The position numbers and the translations under genes were made by a program. From Oceanibacterium hippocampi (GTDB lineage: Bacteria > Pseudomonadota > Alphaproteobacteria > Sneathiellales > Sneathiellaceae): a stretch of 64,000 nt of DNA. Below, piece by piece: positions 51,812-60,478 of the stretch; within the stretch, counting starts at the first letter, position 1; each line of letters opens with the position of its first letter. The notes under the pieces are model-generated. The model did no database searches and had not been told where the DNA came from. It worked only from the letters and a program-made list of their open reading frames with translations. The stretch covers positions 1 to 64,000 of the forward strand of contig NZ_FWFR01000005.1 of NCBI RefSeq assembly GCF_900172325.1, given 5' to 3'.

Positions 51812-53770
51812 TCAGAACCCGGCGGTGAACCGGACACCGACAAAGCCGCCGATCCCCGGATTGCTGAAGCCCAGCACCTCCTGGTAGTCCTCGTCGAGCA
51901 GGTTCTCGACCCGGGCGTAAAGCTCGACATGTTCCTGAAGGCGATAGGAGGCGGCGACATTGACGAGCACATAGTCGTCGAGCGTCACCCGGTCGCGGTT
52001 GATGAAGAAGTTGGAGAACTGGAAATCCTGCTGCTCGCCGTTGTAGCGGACGCCGAGGTTGACGTTGGCGCGGCCGTCGGCGAAGGCGTAGTTCAGATCG
52101 CCGCTGGCGATATGCCGGGCAAGGCGGATGAGGCGATCGCCGTTGGCGTCCTGGCCGTCGGTGTAGGTGTAGCTCGCGCCAAGCGTCAGCCCTTCGAGAA
52201 GCGTCGCGCGGGCCGCCACCTCGATGCCCCGGATCCGCGAGGTTCCGCTGATATTGATCGCGGTGTTGCCGGCCCCCTGGATCAGGTCGGTGATGCGGTT
52301 GTCGAAATAGGTCACGTCGATGGTCGCGCGCCCGTCGAGGATTTCCTGCTCGACGCCGATGTCCCAGCCCTTGCTCTTCTCCTGGCTGAGGCCGGGATTG
52401 GGCACGAAGGTCGGGCCGAAACCGAACAGTTCGAACAGCGTCGGGTTCTTGACGCCGGTGCCGTAGCTGCCGTGAAGCCGGGTCGCGGTCTCCTCGTGCA
52501 GGTAGGCCGCCGTCACCCGGTAGGTGGTGGCGTCGTCGAAGATCTCGTTGTCGTCGTAACGCATGCTGCCCGACAGGAAGACGCGTTCCCACAGGCCGAC
52601 GCGATATTCGCCGACATAGCCGTTGCTGGTGAGATCGAGATCGGAACCGCCGAAGGGGCTCTTCGTGACCTGGGACTCGTGCTCCCGCTCGGCCAGCAGG
52701 GTCACGGTGTGGCGGGCACCGGCGACGGACGGGGTCTCGAAGAAGACGTTGGTCTGGTAGTCGAACTTCTTCTTCTCGCCCTCGGATTCGAAGGTCACGG
52801 CACCGGCGGCAAGGCTGTCGGCGCTGTCCTCGTTGTAGTCGGCGCCGAGAATATGCTCCCAGGCGCCGTCGAACAGGGTGTATTTCGCCTGCGCCCTGCC
52901 GGTCCACTGTCGCGTCCGGGTCTCGCTGTCGTCATCGACAGTGCGGATGATCCCGGCGACCGCCGGCTGATCGTCGGTCTCCACCGTCGAGTTCACGTGG
53001 CGGACGAAGAGTTCCAGGTCGAGATTGGGAAGCGGCGTCGCGCCGAGACGCATGTCGTAGGTCTGGTTTCGATAGCCGTCGGTTTCGGAATTGCCTTCCG
53101 ATTCGGGCGCGACCGAGACACCGTCCGTCGTCAGGCCGGTACCGCCGAGCGAGTAATGGTAGCGATCGCCACCACCCCGGATCCCGGCGGAAATCTGGCC
53201 GGTCCGCCGCGCGCCCGCCTCGAGGTCGAGATAGGCGGTCGTCTGGCCGCGGCCCTTGCGAGTGATGATGTTGATGACGCCGCCGATGGCGTCACTGCCA
53301 TAGAGCGCGCTCTGCGGTCCGCGCAGAACCTCGATCCGTTCGATGTCGCTGGCGAGGAAGTTGCCGAAATCGAACTCCGACGCGCCGCTCGGATCGTTGA
53401 GTTCCACGCCGTTGATCCGGACCAGCGTGTGGTTCGATTCGGCGCCGCGGATGCGGATCTGGGTGAAGTTGCCGGCGCCGCCGGAGCGACTGACGGCAAT
53501 GCCCGGCACGTCGCGGAGCACGTCGGAGACCAGCCTGACCTGCTTGCGGGCGATCTCGTCGGCGGTGATGACGGTGACCGCGCTGCCGCTTTCCGACGCG
53601 GGCAGGGGCACGCGGCTGGCCGAGACGACGACCTCGGGACCCTGCTCGACCGACGTCTCGGCAGTGGCCGGCACGGCCATTCCGCCGAGCGTGGCGAGGA
53701 CGAGAAAAACCCGGCCCGGCACGATCGAGGCCGAGGTCGATTCAAGGATTCGAATATTGCGGATAGACAT
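51812..53770 (-). CDS. btuB: TonB-dependent cobalamin receptor (BtuB-like)
   Basis: About 652 residues from ATG 53770, with a signal peptide (about 1-38), a TonB box (EVVVSA), plug domain (VTVITADEIARKQVRLVSDVLRD, then RGPQSALYGSDAIGGVINIIT) and a barrel ending in Phe (GGFVGVRFTAGF). The size is close to the E. coli BtuB class. A full cobalamin riboswitch lies upstream, so vitamin B12 or a related corrinoid is the expected cargo. GAAAGGG precedes the start; a longer frame reaches into the leader. Confidence 0.9.
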   Translation of the reverse strand: MSIRNIRILESTSASIVPGRVFLVLATLGGMAVPATAETSVEQGPEVVVSASRVPLPASESGSAVTVITADEIARKQVRLVSDVLRDVPGIAVSRSGGAGNFTQIRIRGAESNHTLVRINGVELNDPSGASEFDFGNFLASDIERIEVLRGPQSALYGSDAIGGVINIITRKGRGQTTAYLDLEAGARRTGQISAGIRGGGDRYHYSLGGTGLTTDGVSVAPESEGNSETDGYRNQTYDMRLGATPLPNLDLELFVRHVNSTVETDDQPAVAGIIRTVDDDSETRTRQWTGRAQAKYTLFDGAWEHILGADYNEDSADSLAAGAVTFESEGEKKKFDYQTNVFFETPSVAGARHTVTLLAEREHESQVTKSPFGGSDLDLTSNGYVGEYRVGLWERVFLSGSMRYDDNEIFDDATTYRVTAAYLHEETATRLHGSYGTGVKNPTLFELFGFGPTFVPNPGLSQEKSKGWDIGVEQEILDGRATIDVTYFDNRITDLIQGAGNTAINISGTSRIRGIEVAARATLLEGLTLGASYTYTDGQDANGDRLIRLARHIASGDLNYAFADGRANVNLGVRYNGEQQDFQFSNFFINRDRVTLDDYVLVNVAASYRLQEHVELYARVENLLDEDYQEVLGFSNPGIGGFVGVRFTAGF

Positions 53771-53867
53771 CTGAGCCCACACCCTTTCGCGATTGCACAA
53801 CATTGCGCATCGCCGCAAACGGTGTTCGTTCCGCTGCCTCACCCCGGGCAACGGTCGGGCGATACTG

Positions 53868-54053
53868 GCGGCGGCAGGTCTCCTGGCTCACGGGTCAAAA
53901 CACATGCCCGGCCTTCCCAGTTTCCCAGTGGCCATTTATCAGGCGTGTGCTCTCCGCTTACAGTTGCGGGGGCAGCCAGGGCTTCGTCCGGATCCGGATG
54001 ACCGTTCCGTGCGTTCCCTGTTCCCTATTGCTTCCCCCGAAGGGGAACCGTCA
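53868..54053 (-). promoter_or_regulatory. Cobalamin (AdoCbl) riboswitch
   Basis: Read on the minus strand, the conserved elements appear in order: GGTTCCCCTTCGGGGGAA, then CTGCCCCCGCAACTGTAAGC, GGCCACTGGGAA (the B12 box region), GGGAAGGCCGGGC and finally AGCCAGGAGACCTGCC. This is the complete class I cobalamin aptamer. About 100 bases of expression platform separate it from the receptor start, with the ribosome binding site as the likely target. B12 should shut off receptor and tonB expression. Confidence 0.95.
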
Positions 54054-54111
54054 CTAAGCGCATGCTGCACTGTCGCCGTGCGCCGGTCAATGCCGCGCGT
54101 GCCGGGGGGTG

Positions 54112-54924
54112 CTAGACGGTCGCTTTTTCGGGCCGGGTGCGGGTCGTCATGTCGCTCAGCCGCGCCTGCAGCTTTTCCGCCTCGGCCTTGAGGAGCGAGA
54201 CCATCCAGCGGACCCGGTCGGGCTCCATGCGCTCGCGGATGGCGGCGATGCTGATCGAGGCGACGACCCGGTCGCGCGGATCGAAGACCGGGATCCCGAC
54301 CGCGCACATCGCGGTCACGATCCGGCCGTCGTTGAAGCTGTAGCCCCGGTTTCGCGTCTCGTCGACGAGGGCGCGGAGCTCGTCCGGGCCGAAGCGCTTG
54401 TAGTCCGCAAGGCGCGGCGCCACGCCGGCAATGGCTTCGGCGATCTCGTCCTGCGGCAGGAAGGAGAGCAGGGCGAGGCTGCCGGCGCCGACGCCAAGCG
54501 GCCGTCGGTCGCCGGTATCGAGGGTCAAGGTCTTGATCGGATAATCGCCGATCTGGCGGTCGAGGCAGAGCGCGTCGAGGCCTTCGCGAACCGAGATGAA
54601 GACGGTATCGCCGGTCTCGCGGGCGAGATGCAGAAGCGACGGACGGGCCACGTCGACGATGTCGTAGCGGGTCGCCAGGTAGCCGAGCCGGACGATCTCG
54701 TAGCCGATGTGATAGCGCCGTGTATCCGGCGACTGGTAGGCGAAGCCGGCCTCGGCGAGCGCGGTCAGCAGCCGATGGGTGGTGGTCTTGCCGAACCCGG
54801 TCGCGCGCGCCACGTCCGACAACCGCCAGCCGTCCATCGCCTCGCCGGCCAGCAGCTTGATGATCGCCGCCGCGCGCGTGACCGATTTCACCGTGCTGTC
54901 GCCTTCCACCGATCGACCCTTCAT
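54112..54924 (-). CDS. IclR-family transcriptional regulator
   Basis: A 270-residue regulator with an N-terminal winged helix (about 12-75: AAAIIKLLAGEAMDGWRLSD, then TGFGKTTTHRLLTALAEAG) and a GAF-like effector domain (about 90-255). It is the last gene of the E1/TRAP/ThDP operon, ten bases after the duplicated-domain gene, and probably regulates that operon. A TTCCG-N5-CGGAA site upstream of the operon (62690-62704) fits an IclR-type operator. Confidence 0.9.
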   Translation of the reverse strand: MKGRSVEGDSTVKSVTRAAAIIKLLAGEAMDGWRLSDVARATGFGKTTTHRLLTALAEAGFAYQSPDTRRYHIGYEIVRLGYLATRYDIVDVARPSLLHLARETGDTVFISVREGLDALCLDRQIGDYPIKTLTLDTGDRRPLGVGAGSLALLSFLPQDEIAEAIAGVAPRLADYKRFGPDELRALVDETRNRGYSFNDGRIVTAMCAVGIPVFDPRDRVVASISIAAIRERMEPDRVRWMVSLLKAEAEKLQARLSDMTTRTRPEKATV

Positions 54925-54934
54925 TCGCTGCCGG

Positions 54935-55792
54935 TCACGGCCGGTCCGGCGTGTCGGCCCAGGCCAGCAATATGTCGCGCGCCGGCGTCAGGGGCCGCGC
55001 GCCGAGCCGTTCCGCGATCCTGTTGACCACCGAGATCTCGCCATCCTCGAAACTGGAGCGCGCCTCGCCGATGCGGGCGCTCGCCGCCGATACGGTGAAG
55101 GCGGCGATGCCGCGCCGGTCGAGCACCTCGAGCCGCGCGATCCCGGCCTGATCGACGCCGACGCCGGCATCGTTGAAGACCGCGGCATAGGCGTCGACCT
55201 TCAGCGCCTTTTCCGGCCGGCCGCCGACCAGGCCGCCGTGCGATCCGGTTACGACGATATGGCCGGCGTCTCCCGGTTCGACCAGGGCCGCCGAATCGAC
55301 CAGCCAGATGCGCCGGCCGCCGCCATCGCGGGCCAGCGAGCGGGCTTCGCCGAGCGCCGGCGGCATGACCGAGCGCAATGGCGCCGCGCGGAGCAGTTCC
55401 GCCGCCGCCATGGTCGGCATGTTGATCTCGACGCCGTGGCGCTGGGCGACCGCGTTGGCGGCGCTGATCCGTCCGCGCGCGACCATGTCGGCGGTATCGC
55501 CGATCCGGCAGCTCGTCGAGGCAACCGCGGCGGCAGCGATCCCGAGCCCGTCCAGATAGGGCAGGGCGCCGATTCCGGCCTCGTCCCGGCCGATCCCGGC
55601 GTCGCACAGTATGACCGCGCGAACGCCTGAACGGGCCGCGAGGTAGCCGGGATAGCGACCGCTATGCGAACCGCAGATGACGACGGCTCCGGGGGCGTCG
55701 TCCGGCAGCACGGTGATCGTGTCGGCAAAAACGATGTCTCCGGATCCGGCCAGGGCCGGCTCGTGCTCCGCGGTTCGGCCGGCGTCAGGCAA
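54935..55792 (-). CDS. Internally duplicated protein of unknown function
   Basis: A 285-residue soluble protein made of two similar halves, about 35-121 and 177-265. Each half has, in order, VxGSHxG (41-45 and 183-187), DAGxGxDxAGI (64-73 and 208-217), GIAA, RIG and a final G.IS..N..A...G. I recognise no named family. The paired GSHxG and DAGxGxD motifs look like an active or ligand site repeated in pseudo-twofold symmetry. Its start overlaps the ThDP enzyme stop by 8 bases, and the IclR gene follows, so it is part of the TRAP-linked pathway. Confidence 0.75.
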   Translation of the reverse strand: MPDAGRTAEHEPALAGSGDIVFADTITVLPDDAPGAVVICGSHSGRYPGYLAARSGVRAVILCDAGIGRDEAGIGALPYLDGLGIAAAAVASTSCRIGDTADMVARGRISAANAVAQRHGVEINMPTMAAAELLRAAPLRSVMPPALGEARSLARDGGGRRIWLVDSAALVEPGDAGHIVVTGSHGGLVGGRPEKALKVDAYAAVFNDAGVGVDQAGIARLEVLDRRGIAAFTVSAASARIGEARSSFEDGEISVVNRIAERLGARPLTPARDILLAWADTPDRP

Positions 55793-57515
55793 CGCGGTCT
55801 CCCTTCCGGACCTGCACGGTCCTGTTGTCGACGCCGGGCAGCATGTGCGCCGGATCGCGGGTGACGACCACGTCGATGACCGTCGGGCCCTCGCGGCCGC
55901 TCATGCCCTGCTTCAGCGCCGCGGCGATGTCGGCCGGGTCCTCGACCCGGATCCCGGTGCAGCCGAGCGCCTCGGCGACCCTGGCGTAGTTGATTTCCTG
56001 CAGGTCGCTCGACTGGTAGTTGCCCTCGCCATACATCAGGTGCTGCAGCGCCTTGACGTAACCGGAGGCGGCGTTGTTGACGATGATCAGGGTGAGCGGC
56101 AGCTTCAGCCGCCGCGCCGTCTCCAGTTCGCCCATGGTCATGTTGAAGCCGCCGTCGCCGGTCAGCGAGACCACCGGCCGCCCCGGCGCGGCGAGCGCGG
56201 CCCCCATCGCGCCCGGCAGGCCGTAGCCGATCGAGGCGAAACCCCGGTCCGGAACGAAGCCCCGGCCGGCCCGCTTGGTGTCGTATAGCAGGCCGCTCCA
56301 GTGCGCCGCGAAGCCGCCGTCGGCGACGAGGATGCCGTCGGCCGGCATGGCCCGGCTGATCTCGGCGAGCAGGCGCGCCATGTTGACCGGCCGCTCGTCC
56401 GAGGTGAGGCGTCCCTCGACCGATTTCCGCCAGGCCGCCATGCGGCCGGCGACTTCGTCGGCATAGCCCTGCTGGCGCGCGCGGATGGCGCCGCTCTCGG
56501 CCTCGAGCGCGACCTGCAGGTCCTGCAGGCCCTCGCGGGCGTCACCCCAGAGGCGGAGGTTCGGTGTGAAGGTTCGGTCGAACTCTTCCGCCACATTGTC
56601 GAGATGGATCACCGTCTTGTCGGCGGCCGGCACCGTGTAGCGCTTGGTCGCGATCTCGCCGAGCTTGCAGCCGACCACGAGGATGCAGTCGGATTCATCG
56701 ATCAGCTTGTTGGCGATCCGGTCGTAGCGTCCGAACAGGCCGGCGTTCAGCGGATCGGTGCAGGCGATCGCGCCCTTGCCGGTCATGGTATGGGCGACCG
56801 GCAGGTTGATCGCGTGGGCGAATGCCTCCGCCGCCGCGGTCGCGTCGCTGATATGGATACCGCCGCCGCACAGCATGATCGGGCGCCGTGCGCCGCCGAG
56901 CAGCCGGGCGGCCCGCGCCAGGTCGTCGCGCGCCGGGCGGCAGCGCAACGCCGGGGTATCCGCGAGACCCGGTTCGACCGCGAAGTCGCTTTCCTCGAAC
57001 GGATGGGTGCCGTGGCAGATATCCTCGGGCACCGCGACCACGACCGGGCCGGGACGGCCGGAGGTGGCGACCCGGAAGGCGCGCCGCACCAGTTCCGGAA
57101 TCCGCTCGATCATCTCGATGCGGATCAGTTCCTTGCAGGCCGGCGCGAGGATTTCCGTCTGCCGGGTCTCCTGGGTCATGTTCTTCCAGGAATGCGCGCG
57201 ATGGGTATCACCGACGAAGACGACCAGCGGCGAGCCGGCATTGAGCGCCTCGACCAGCCCGGTCACCAGGTTGGTCGCGCCCGGGCCAAGCGTCGCGTCG
57301 CAGACCGCGACCCGGCCGGAAACCTTGGCATAGGCGTCGGCGATGAAGACCGCGCAGCGTTCGTCGTTGATCAGGTTGTGATCGAGGCCGAGCCGCCGGG
57401 CGGCGTCGTAGAAGGGCAGCAGCTGGAACCCGCCCATGCCGAACATCGGGCCGACCTCGCAGCCCTTGAGGATCCGGGCGATCGCCTCGCCGCCCGTCAT
57501 TTCATTCAAACTCAC
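55785..57515 (-). CDS. ThDP-dependent enzyme (acetolactate-synthase-like)
   Basis: A 576-residue three-domain enzyme. The N-terminal Pyr domain has the ThDP-activating Glu52 in INDERCAVFIADAYA, the central domain has GGGIHISDATAAAEAF, and the C-terminal PP domain has SLTGDGGFNMTMGELETA..VNN, which binds ThDP and Mg2+. It could decarboxylate a 2-oxo acid or form a C-C bond. The TRAP and E1 neighbours suggest a 2-oxo acid or aldehyde intermediate. True acetolactate synthase is unlikely because no small subunit gene follows. Confidence 0.88.
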   Translation of the reverse strand: MSLNEMTGGEAIARILKGCEVGPMFGMGGFQLLPFYDAARRLGLDHNLINDERCAVFIADAYAKVSGRVAVCDATLGPGATNLVTGLVEALNAGSPLVVFVGDTHRAHSWKNMTQETRQTEILAPACKELIRIEMIERIPELVRRAFRVATSGRPGPVVVAVPEDICHGTHPFEESDFAVEPGLADTPALRCRPARDDLARAARLLGGARRPIMLCGGGIHISDATAAAEAFAHAINLPVAHTMTGKGAIACTDPLNAGLFGRYDRIANKLIDESDCILVVGCKLGEIATKRYTVPAADKTVIHLDNVAEEFDRTFTPNLRLWGDAREGLQDLQVALEAESGAIRARQQGYADEVAGRMAAWRKSVEGRLTSDERPVNMARLLAEISRAMPADGILVADGGFAAHWSGLLYDTKRAGRGFVPDRGFASIGYGLPGAMGAALAAPGRPVVSLTGDGGFNMTMGELETARRLKLPLTLIIVNNAASGYVKALQHLMYGEGNYQSSDLQEINYARVAEALGCTGIRVEDPADIAAALKQGMSGREGPTVIDVVVTRDPAHMLPGVDNRTVQVRKGDRVA

Positions 57516-57542
57516 TCACTATCTCCTGGAATTGGAGCCATG

Positions 57543-58841
57543 TCAGATCCGGAAGCCGAGCACATGCGGCAGCCACAGGGCGATTTGCGGGAACATGATC
57601 ACGAGCAGCATCGCGATGCCCATGCACAGAACCAGCCAGAGAATCCACGGCACCGTCGCCTCCATCGTCACGCGCGCGATCTTCGCGGTGACGATCAGGT
57701 TGACGGCGACCGGCGGGGTGAACTGTCCGATCGCGATGTTCATCGCCATCACGACGCCGAACCAGGTGAGGTTCCAGCCGAAGGCGGTCGCGATCGGGAC
57801 CAGCAGCGGCAGGGTGATCAGGTAGATCGATACCCCGTCGAGGATCATCCCGCAGACCAGCAGCAGCACCATGATGAGCCCCAGCACGACGGTGCCGTTG
57901 CCGCTGAAGGCGAGAATCTCGCGAGCCGCGTGGTCGAAGGCGCCGAGCGTCGATCCGGCCCAGGCGAACAGCCCGGCGAGCGAGATGATCACCAGGATGA
58001 CGGCCGAGGTCTCGGCGCTGTCGGCCAGGACCCGCCAGGCGTCGGACCAGCGCATGCTGCGATAGATGAAGACACCGACGAAGAAGCCGTAGGCGACCGC
58101 GACGGCGGCCGCCTCGGTCGGCGTGAACAGGCCGGAGCGCAGGCCGCCCAGGATGATGACCGGCGCCATCAGGCCGGGCACCGCGCCGCGCAGGCTGGGC
58201 CAGAAGGGCGGCCGCTCGGAGCCTTCGGCGGCGCCGAAATCATGGCGGCGGCTGAGGAAGATCGTCGGCAGGATGACCGCGAGCCCGGCCAGCAGGCCGG
58301 GAAACAGGCCGGCGGCGAACAGCGCCCTGAGGTCGACGCCCGGAACCAGGATCGAGTAGACGATGAGCGCGATCGAGGGCGGGATCAGGATCGCGGTCGA
58401 GGCCGAGGCGGCGATCACGCTGGCGGAGAATTCGCGGGGATAACCGGCCTTCAGCATGGTCGGAATCATGATCGTGGCGACCGCGGCGGCGTCCGCCGGG
58501 CCGGAGCCGGACATCCCGCCCATGATCAGGCAGACCATGGTCGCGACGACGGCGAGCCCGCCGCGCCGGGGGCCGACGATCGACTGGGCGAAGGTGACCA
58601 GCCGGGCGGCCACGCCGGAACGCTCGAACACCATGCCGGTCAGCACGAAGAGCGGGATGGCGATCAGCGGATACTTGGCGACCGAGGCATAGGTGTTGCT
58701 GCCGACCATGGCGACGGTGTTCAGGTCGAGGCCGACGGCCACCGCCGCGGCGCCGGCAAGTCCGAGCGCCACGGCAATCGGCGTGCCGAGGGCGAGCAGG
58801 ACGATGAAGACGCCCAGCAGCAGGAAATTGGCGGTAATCAC
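57543..58841 (-). CDS. TRAP transporter large permease (DctM family)
   Basis: A 432-residue membrane protein with about 12 hydrophobic segments, starting at a GTG that overlaps the DctQ stop (GTGA). It has DctM motifs IPLFVLTGMVFERSG, MGGMSGSGPADAAAVATIM and ASASTAILIPPSIALIVY. It forms a second TRAP importer with the two upstream gene products. The longer frame upstream overlaps dctQ and is not coding. Confidence 0.9.
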   Translation of the reverse strand: MITANFLLLGVFIVLLALGTPIAVALGLAGAAAVAVGLDLNTVAMVGSNTYASVAKYPLIAIPLFVLTGMVFERSGVAARLVTFAQSIVGPRRGGLAVVATMVCLIMGGMSGSGPADAAAVATIMIPTMLKAGYPREFSASVIAASASTAILIPPSIALIVYSILVPGVDLRALFAAGLFPGLLAGLAVILPTIFLSRRHDFGAAEGSERPPFWPSLRGAVPGLMAPVIILGGLRSGLFTPTEAAAVAVAYGFFVGVFIYRSMRWSDAWRVLADSAETSAVILVIISLAGLFAWAGSTLGAFDHAAREILAFSGNGTVVLGLIMVLLLVCGMILDGVSIYLITLPLLVPIATAFGWNLTWFGVVMAMNIAIGQFTPPVAVNLIVTAKIARVTMEATVPWILWLVLCMGIAMLLVIMFPQIALWLPHVLGFRI

Positions 58842-59368
58842 GCCCGCCCCCGGATTGTGGCGATCAGCCGGCCGAGGATCCTGAGCAGGATGACGAAGCC
58901 GAGGATGGGCAGCCAGATCGTGTAGATCCAGGTCGGATAGCCGAGGCCGGGCGAGGTCTGCTCGAAGCGATACTCGTCCCACGTCAGTTCGCCGCCATAC
59001 CAGACGATCAGCGCGAACATGAAGAAGGAGGCCAGCGCCGCGAGGACCTCGCAGGTCAGCCGCGCGCGCGGCGGCAGCCGGTCCAGCAGGAAGACGATGC
59101 GGATATTCTCGTTGGTGGCGAATGCCAGCGAGGCGCCGACGAAGGTCATGATGACCATCAGGAAGACCGAGAATTCTTCCGTGAAGGCGAACGACACGTC
59201 GGTCGCGTAGCGGACCACCACGTTGGCGAAGCTGATCAGGCAGATCAGGCCCATGGCGAGCGCGCCCAGCGATCGCTCGATCGAGATCGGGACGCGGGCA
59301 TGGGGCGCTTCGCCGCGAATCGATTCCGCGGCAGGCGGTTCAGTGCGGGAATCTGACACGTTGTTCAC
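58838..59368 (-). CDS. TRAP transporter small permease (DctQ family)
   Basis: About 176 residues from GTG 59368, or three fewer from GTG 59359; a longer frame would run into the binding-protein gene. Four transmembrane segments are visible (about 30-50, 60-82, 96-118 and 140-165) with the DctQ-like VVVRYATDVSFAFTEEFSVFL. Both possible starts are GTG and lack a strong ribosome site. A hairpin lies 13 bases upstream, so initiation may be weak. Confidence 0.82.
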   Translation of the reverse strand: MNNVSDSRTEPPAAESIRGEAPHARVPISIERSLGALAMGLICLISFANVVVRYATDVSFAFTEEFSVFLMVIMTFVGASLAFATNENIRIVFLLDRLPPRARLTCEVLAALASFFMFALIVWYGGELTWDEYRFEQTSPGLGYPTWIYTIWLPILGFVILLRILGRLIATIRGRA

Positions 59369-59380
59369 CGTGTTCTGGAA

Positions 59381-59405
59381 GGGGTGGGCGCCCGGCGCCC
59401 ACCCC
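59381..59405 (-). terminator. Hairpin between TRAP binding-protein and small-permease genes
   Basis: Perfect 12-bp arms (GGGGTGGGCGCC and its complement) meet around a single base, so a stem of about 10 bp with a short loop will form. It sits in the 52-base gap between the dctP-like stop and the dctQ-like start. There is no T-run. It probably stabilises the binding-protein mRNA or limits read-through. Confidence 0.6.
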
Positions 59406-59420
59406 CCGTCAGGATGCCGT

Positions 59421-60443
59421 TCAGCGCTTGGCGATCGATTCTTCCGCCATGGTGACGAGATCGGCGCCGATCTTTTCCTTCCACTCGGCATAGACGCCAC
59501 GGGTGGCGTCGACGAAGGCCTGCCGTTCCGCGTCGCTCAGCCGGACGACCTTGACGCCGAGCGCCTCGAGCGAGGTCACCGCGGAATCGTCGCCGCCGGT
59601 CAGGCCCTTGCGGGCGATCTCGACGCCTTCCGCGCCGGCATCGACCGCCGCCTGGCGGACGATGGCTTGGTCTTCCGGCGTGAAGTTGTTCCAGACGTCC
59701 TGGTTGACCGCGAAGATCAGCGGATCGGCCACGTAGCCCCAGAGCGTGAGGTTCGATTGGCCGACTTCATGGATCTTGGCGATGGCGAAGACGCTGAGCG
59801 GGTTCTCCTGGCCGTCGACGGCCCCGGTGGTCAGCGCCGGCTTGGCGTCGGCCCAGCTCATCTGGGTCGGGTTGGCGCCAAGCGCGGTGAAGGTGTCGTT
59901 GAACAGCGGCGAGCCGACCACGCGCATCTTGAGGCCCTTCAGGTCGGCCGGCGTGCGGATCGGATGCTTCGAGTTCGAGACCTCACGGAAGCCGTTCTCG
60001 GCCCAGGCAAGCGGCTCGACGCCCTTCTCGCGCAGGATGGCGAACAGTTTCTCGCCGACCGGACCCTGCGTCAGGGCGTCGATCGCCGCGTAGTCCGGCA
60101 TCAGGAAGGGCAGGGAGAAGAGGTTCAGTTCCTTGACCTGGGGCGACCAGTTGATGGTCGAGCCGACCGACATGTCGATGATGCCGCGGCGCATCGCCGT
60201 GAATTCCTTGGTCTGGTCGCCGGAGACCAGCTGGGTGCCCGGATAGACCTTCATCTTGATCCGCCCATCGGTCCGCTCGCCGACCAGCGCGGCCCATTTC
60301 TCGGCCGCGATGCCCCACGGGAACGGCGCCGGGACGACGGTGGAAATCTTGTACTCTTCCTTGTAGTCGGCGGCGCCGGCCGGCATGCCGGTCATCGCCG
60401 CCAGGCCTGCAAGCAGGGCCAGACTCAATAAACGCTTGGACAT
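59421..60443 (-). CDS. TRAP transporter substrate-binding protein (DctP family)
   Basis: A 340-residue periplasmic protein with a signal peptide (about 1-24, ending PAGAA). It has ISTVVPAPFPWGIAAEKWAA, YPGTQLVSGDQTKEFTAMRRG and GLKMRVVGSPLFNDTFTALGANPT; the last holds the Arg that usually binds the ligand carboxylate in DctP proteins. AAGGGAGAAGG precedes ATG 60443. It follows the E1 beta gene by 35 bases. The cargo is likely a carboxylate used by the flanking ThDP enzymes. Confidence 0.9.
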   Translation of the reverse strand: MSKRLLSLALLAGLAAMTGMPAGAADYKEEYKISTVVPAPFPWGIAAEKWAALVGERTDGRIKMKVYPGTQLVSGDQTKEFTAMRRGIIDMSVGSTINWSPQVKELNLFSLPFLMPDYAAIDALTQGPVGEKLFAILREKGVEPLAWAENGFREVSNSKHPIRTPADLKGLKMRVVGSPLFNDTFTALGANPTQMSWADAKPALTTGAVDGQENPLSVFAIAKIHEVGQSNLTLWGYVADPLIFAVNQDVWNNFTPEDQAIVRQAAVDAGAEGVEIARKGLTGGDDSAVTSLEALGVKVVRLSDAERQAFVDATRGVYAEWKEKIGADLVTMAEESIAKR

Positions 60444-60478
60444 GGTTCCTTCTCCCTTGTTGATTCTTTTCGACACAA

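Noticed and set aside
51629-54001. A 790-codon plus-strand frame over tonB, the receptor gene and the riboswitch
   Set aside because: It runs through a conserved cobalamin aptamer and two recognisable genes on the opposite strand.
55785-57515. ThDP enzyme as acetolactate synthase of isoleucine/valine synthesis
   Set aside because: No ilvN-type small subunit or ilvC gene follows, and the operon is a TRAP-linked catabolic one.
56301-58925. An 874-codon plus-strand frame across the ThDP and TRAP permease genes
   Set aside because: It crosses two well-defined minus-strand genes and their junction and has Asp/Arg/Gln-rich low-complexity sequence without a family match.
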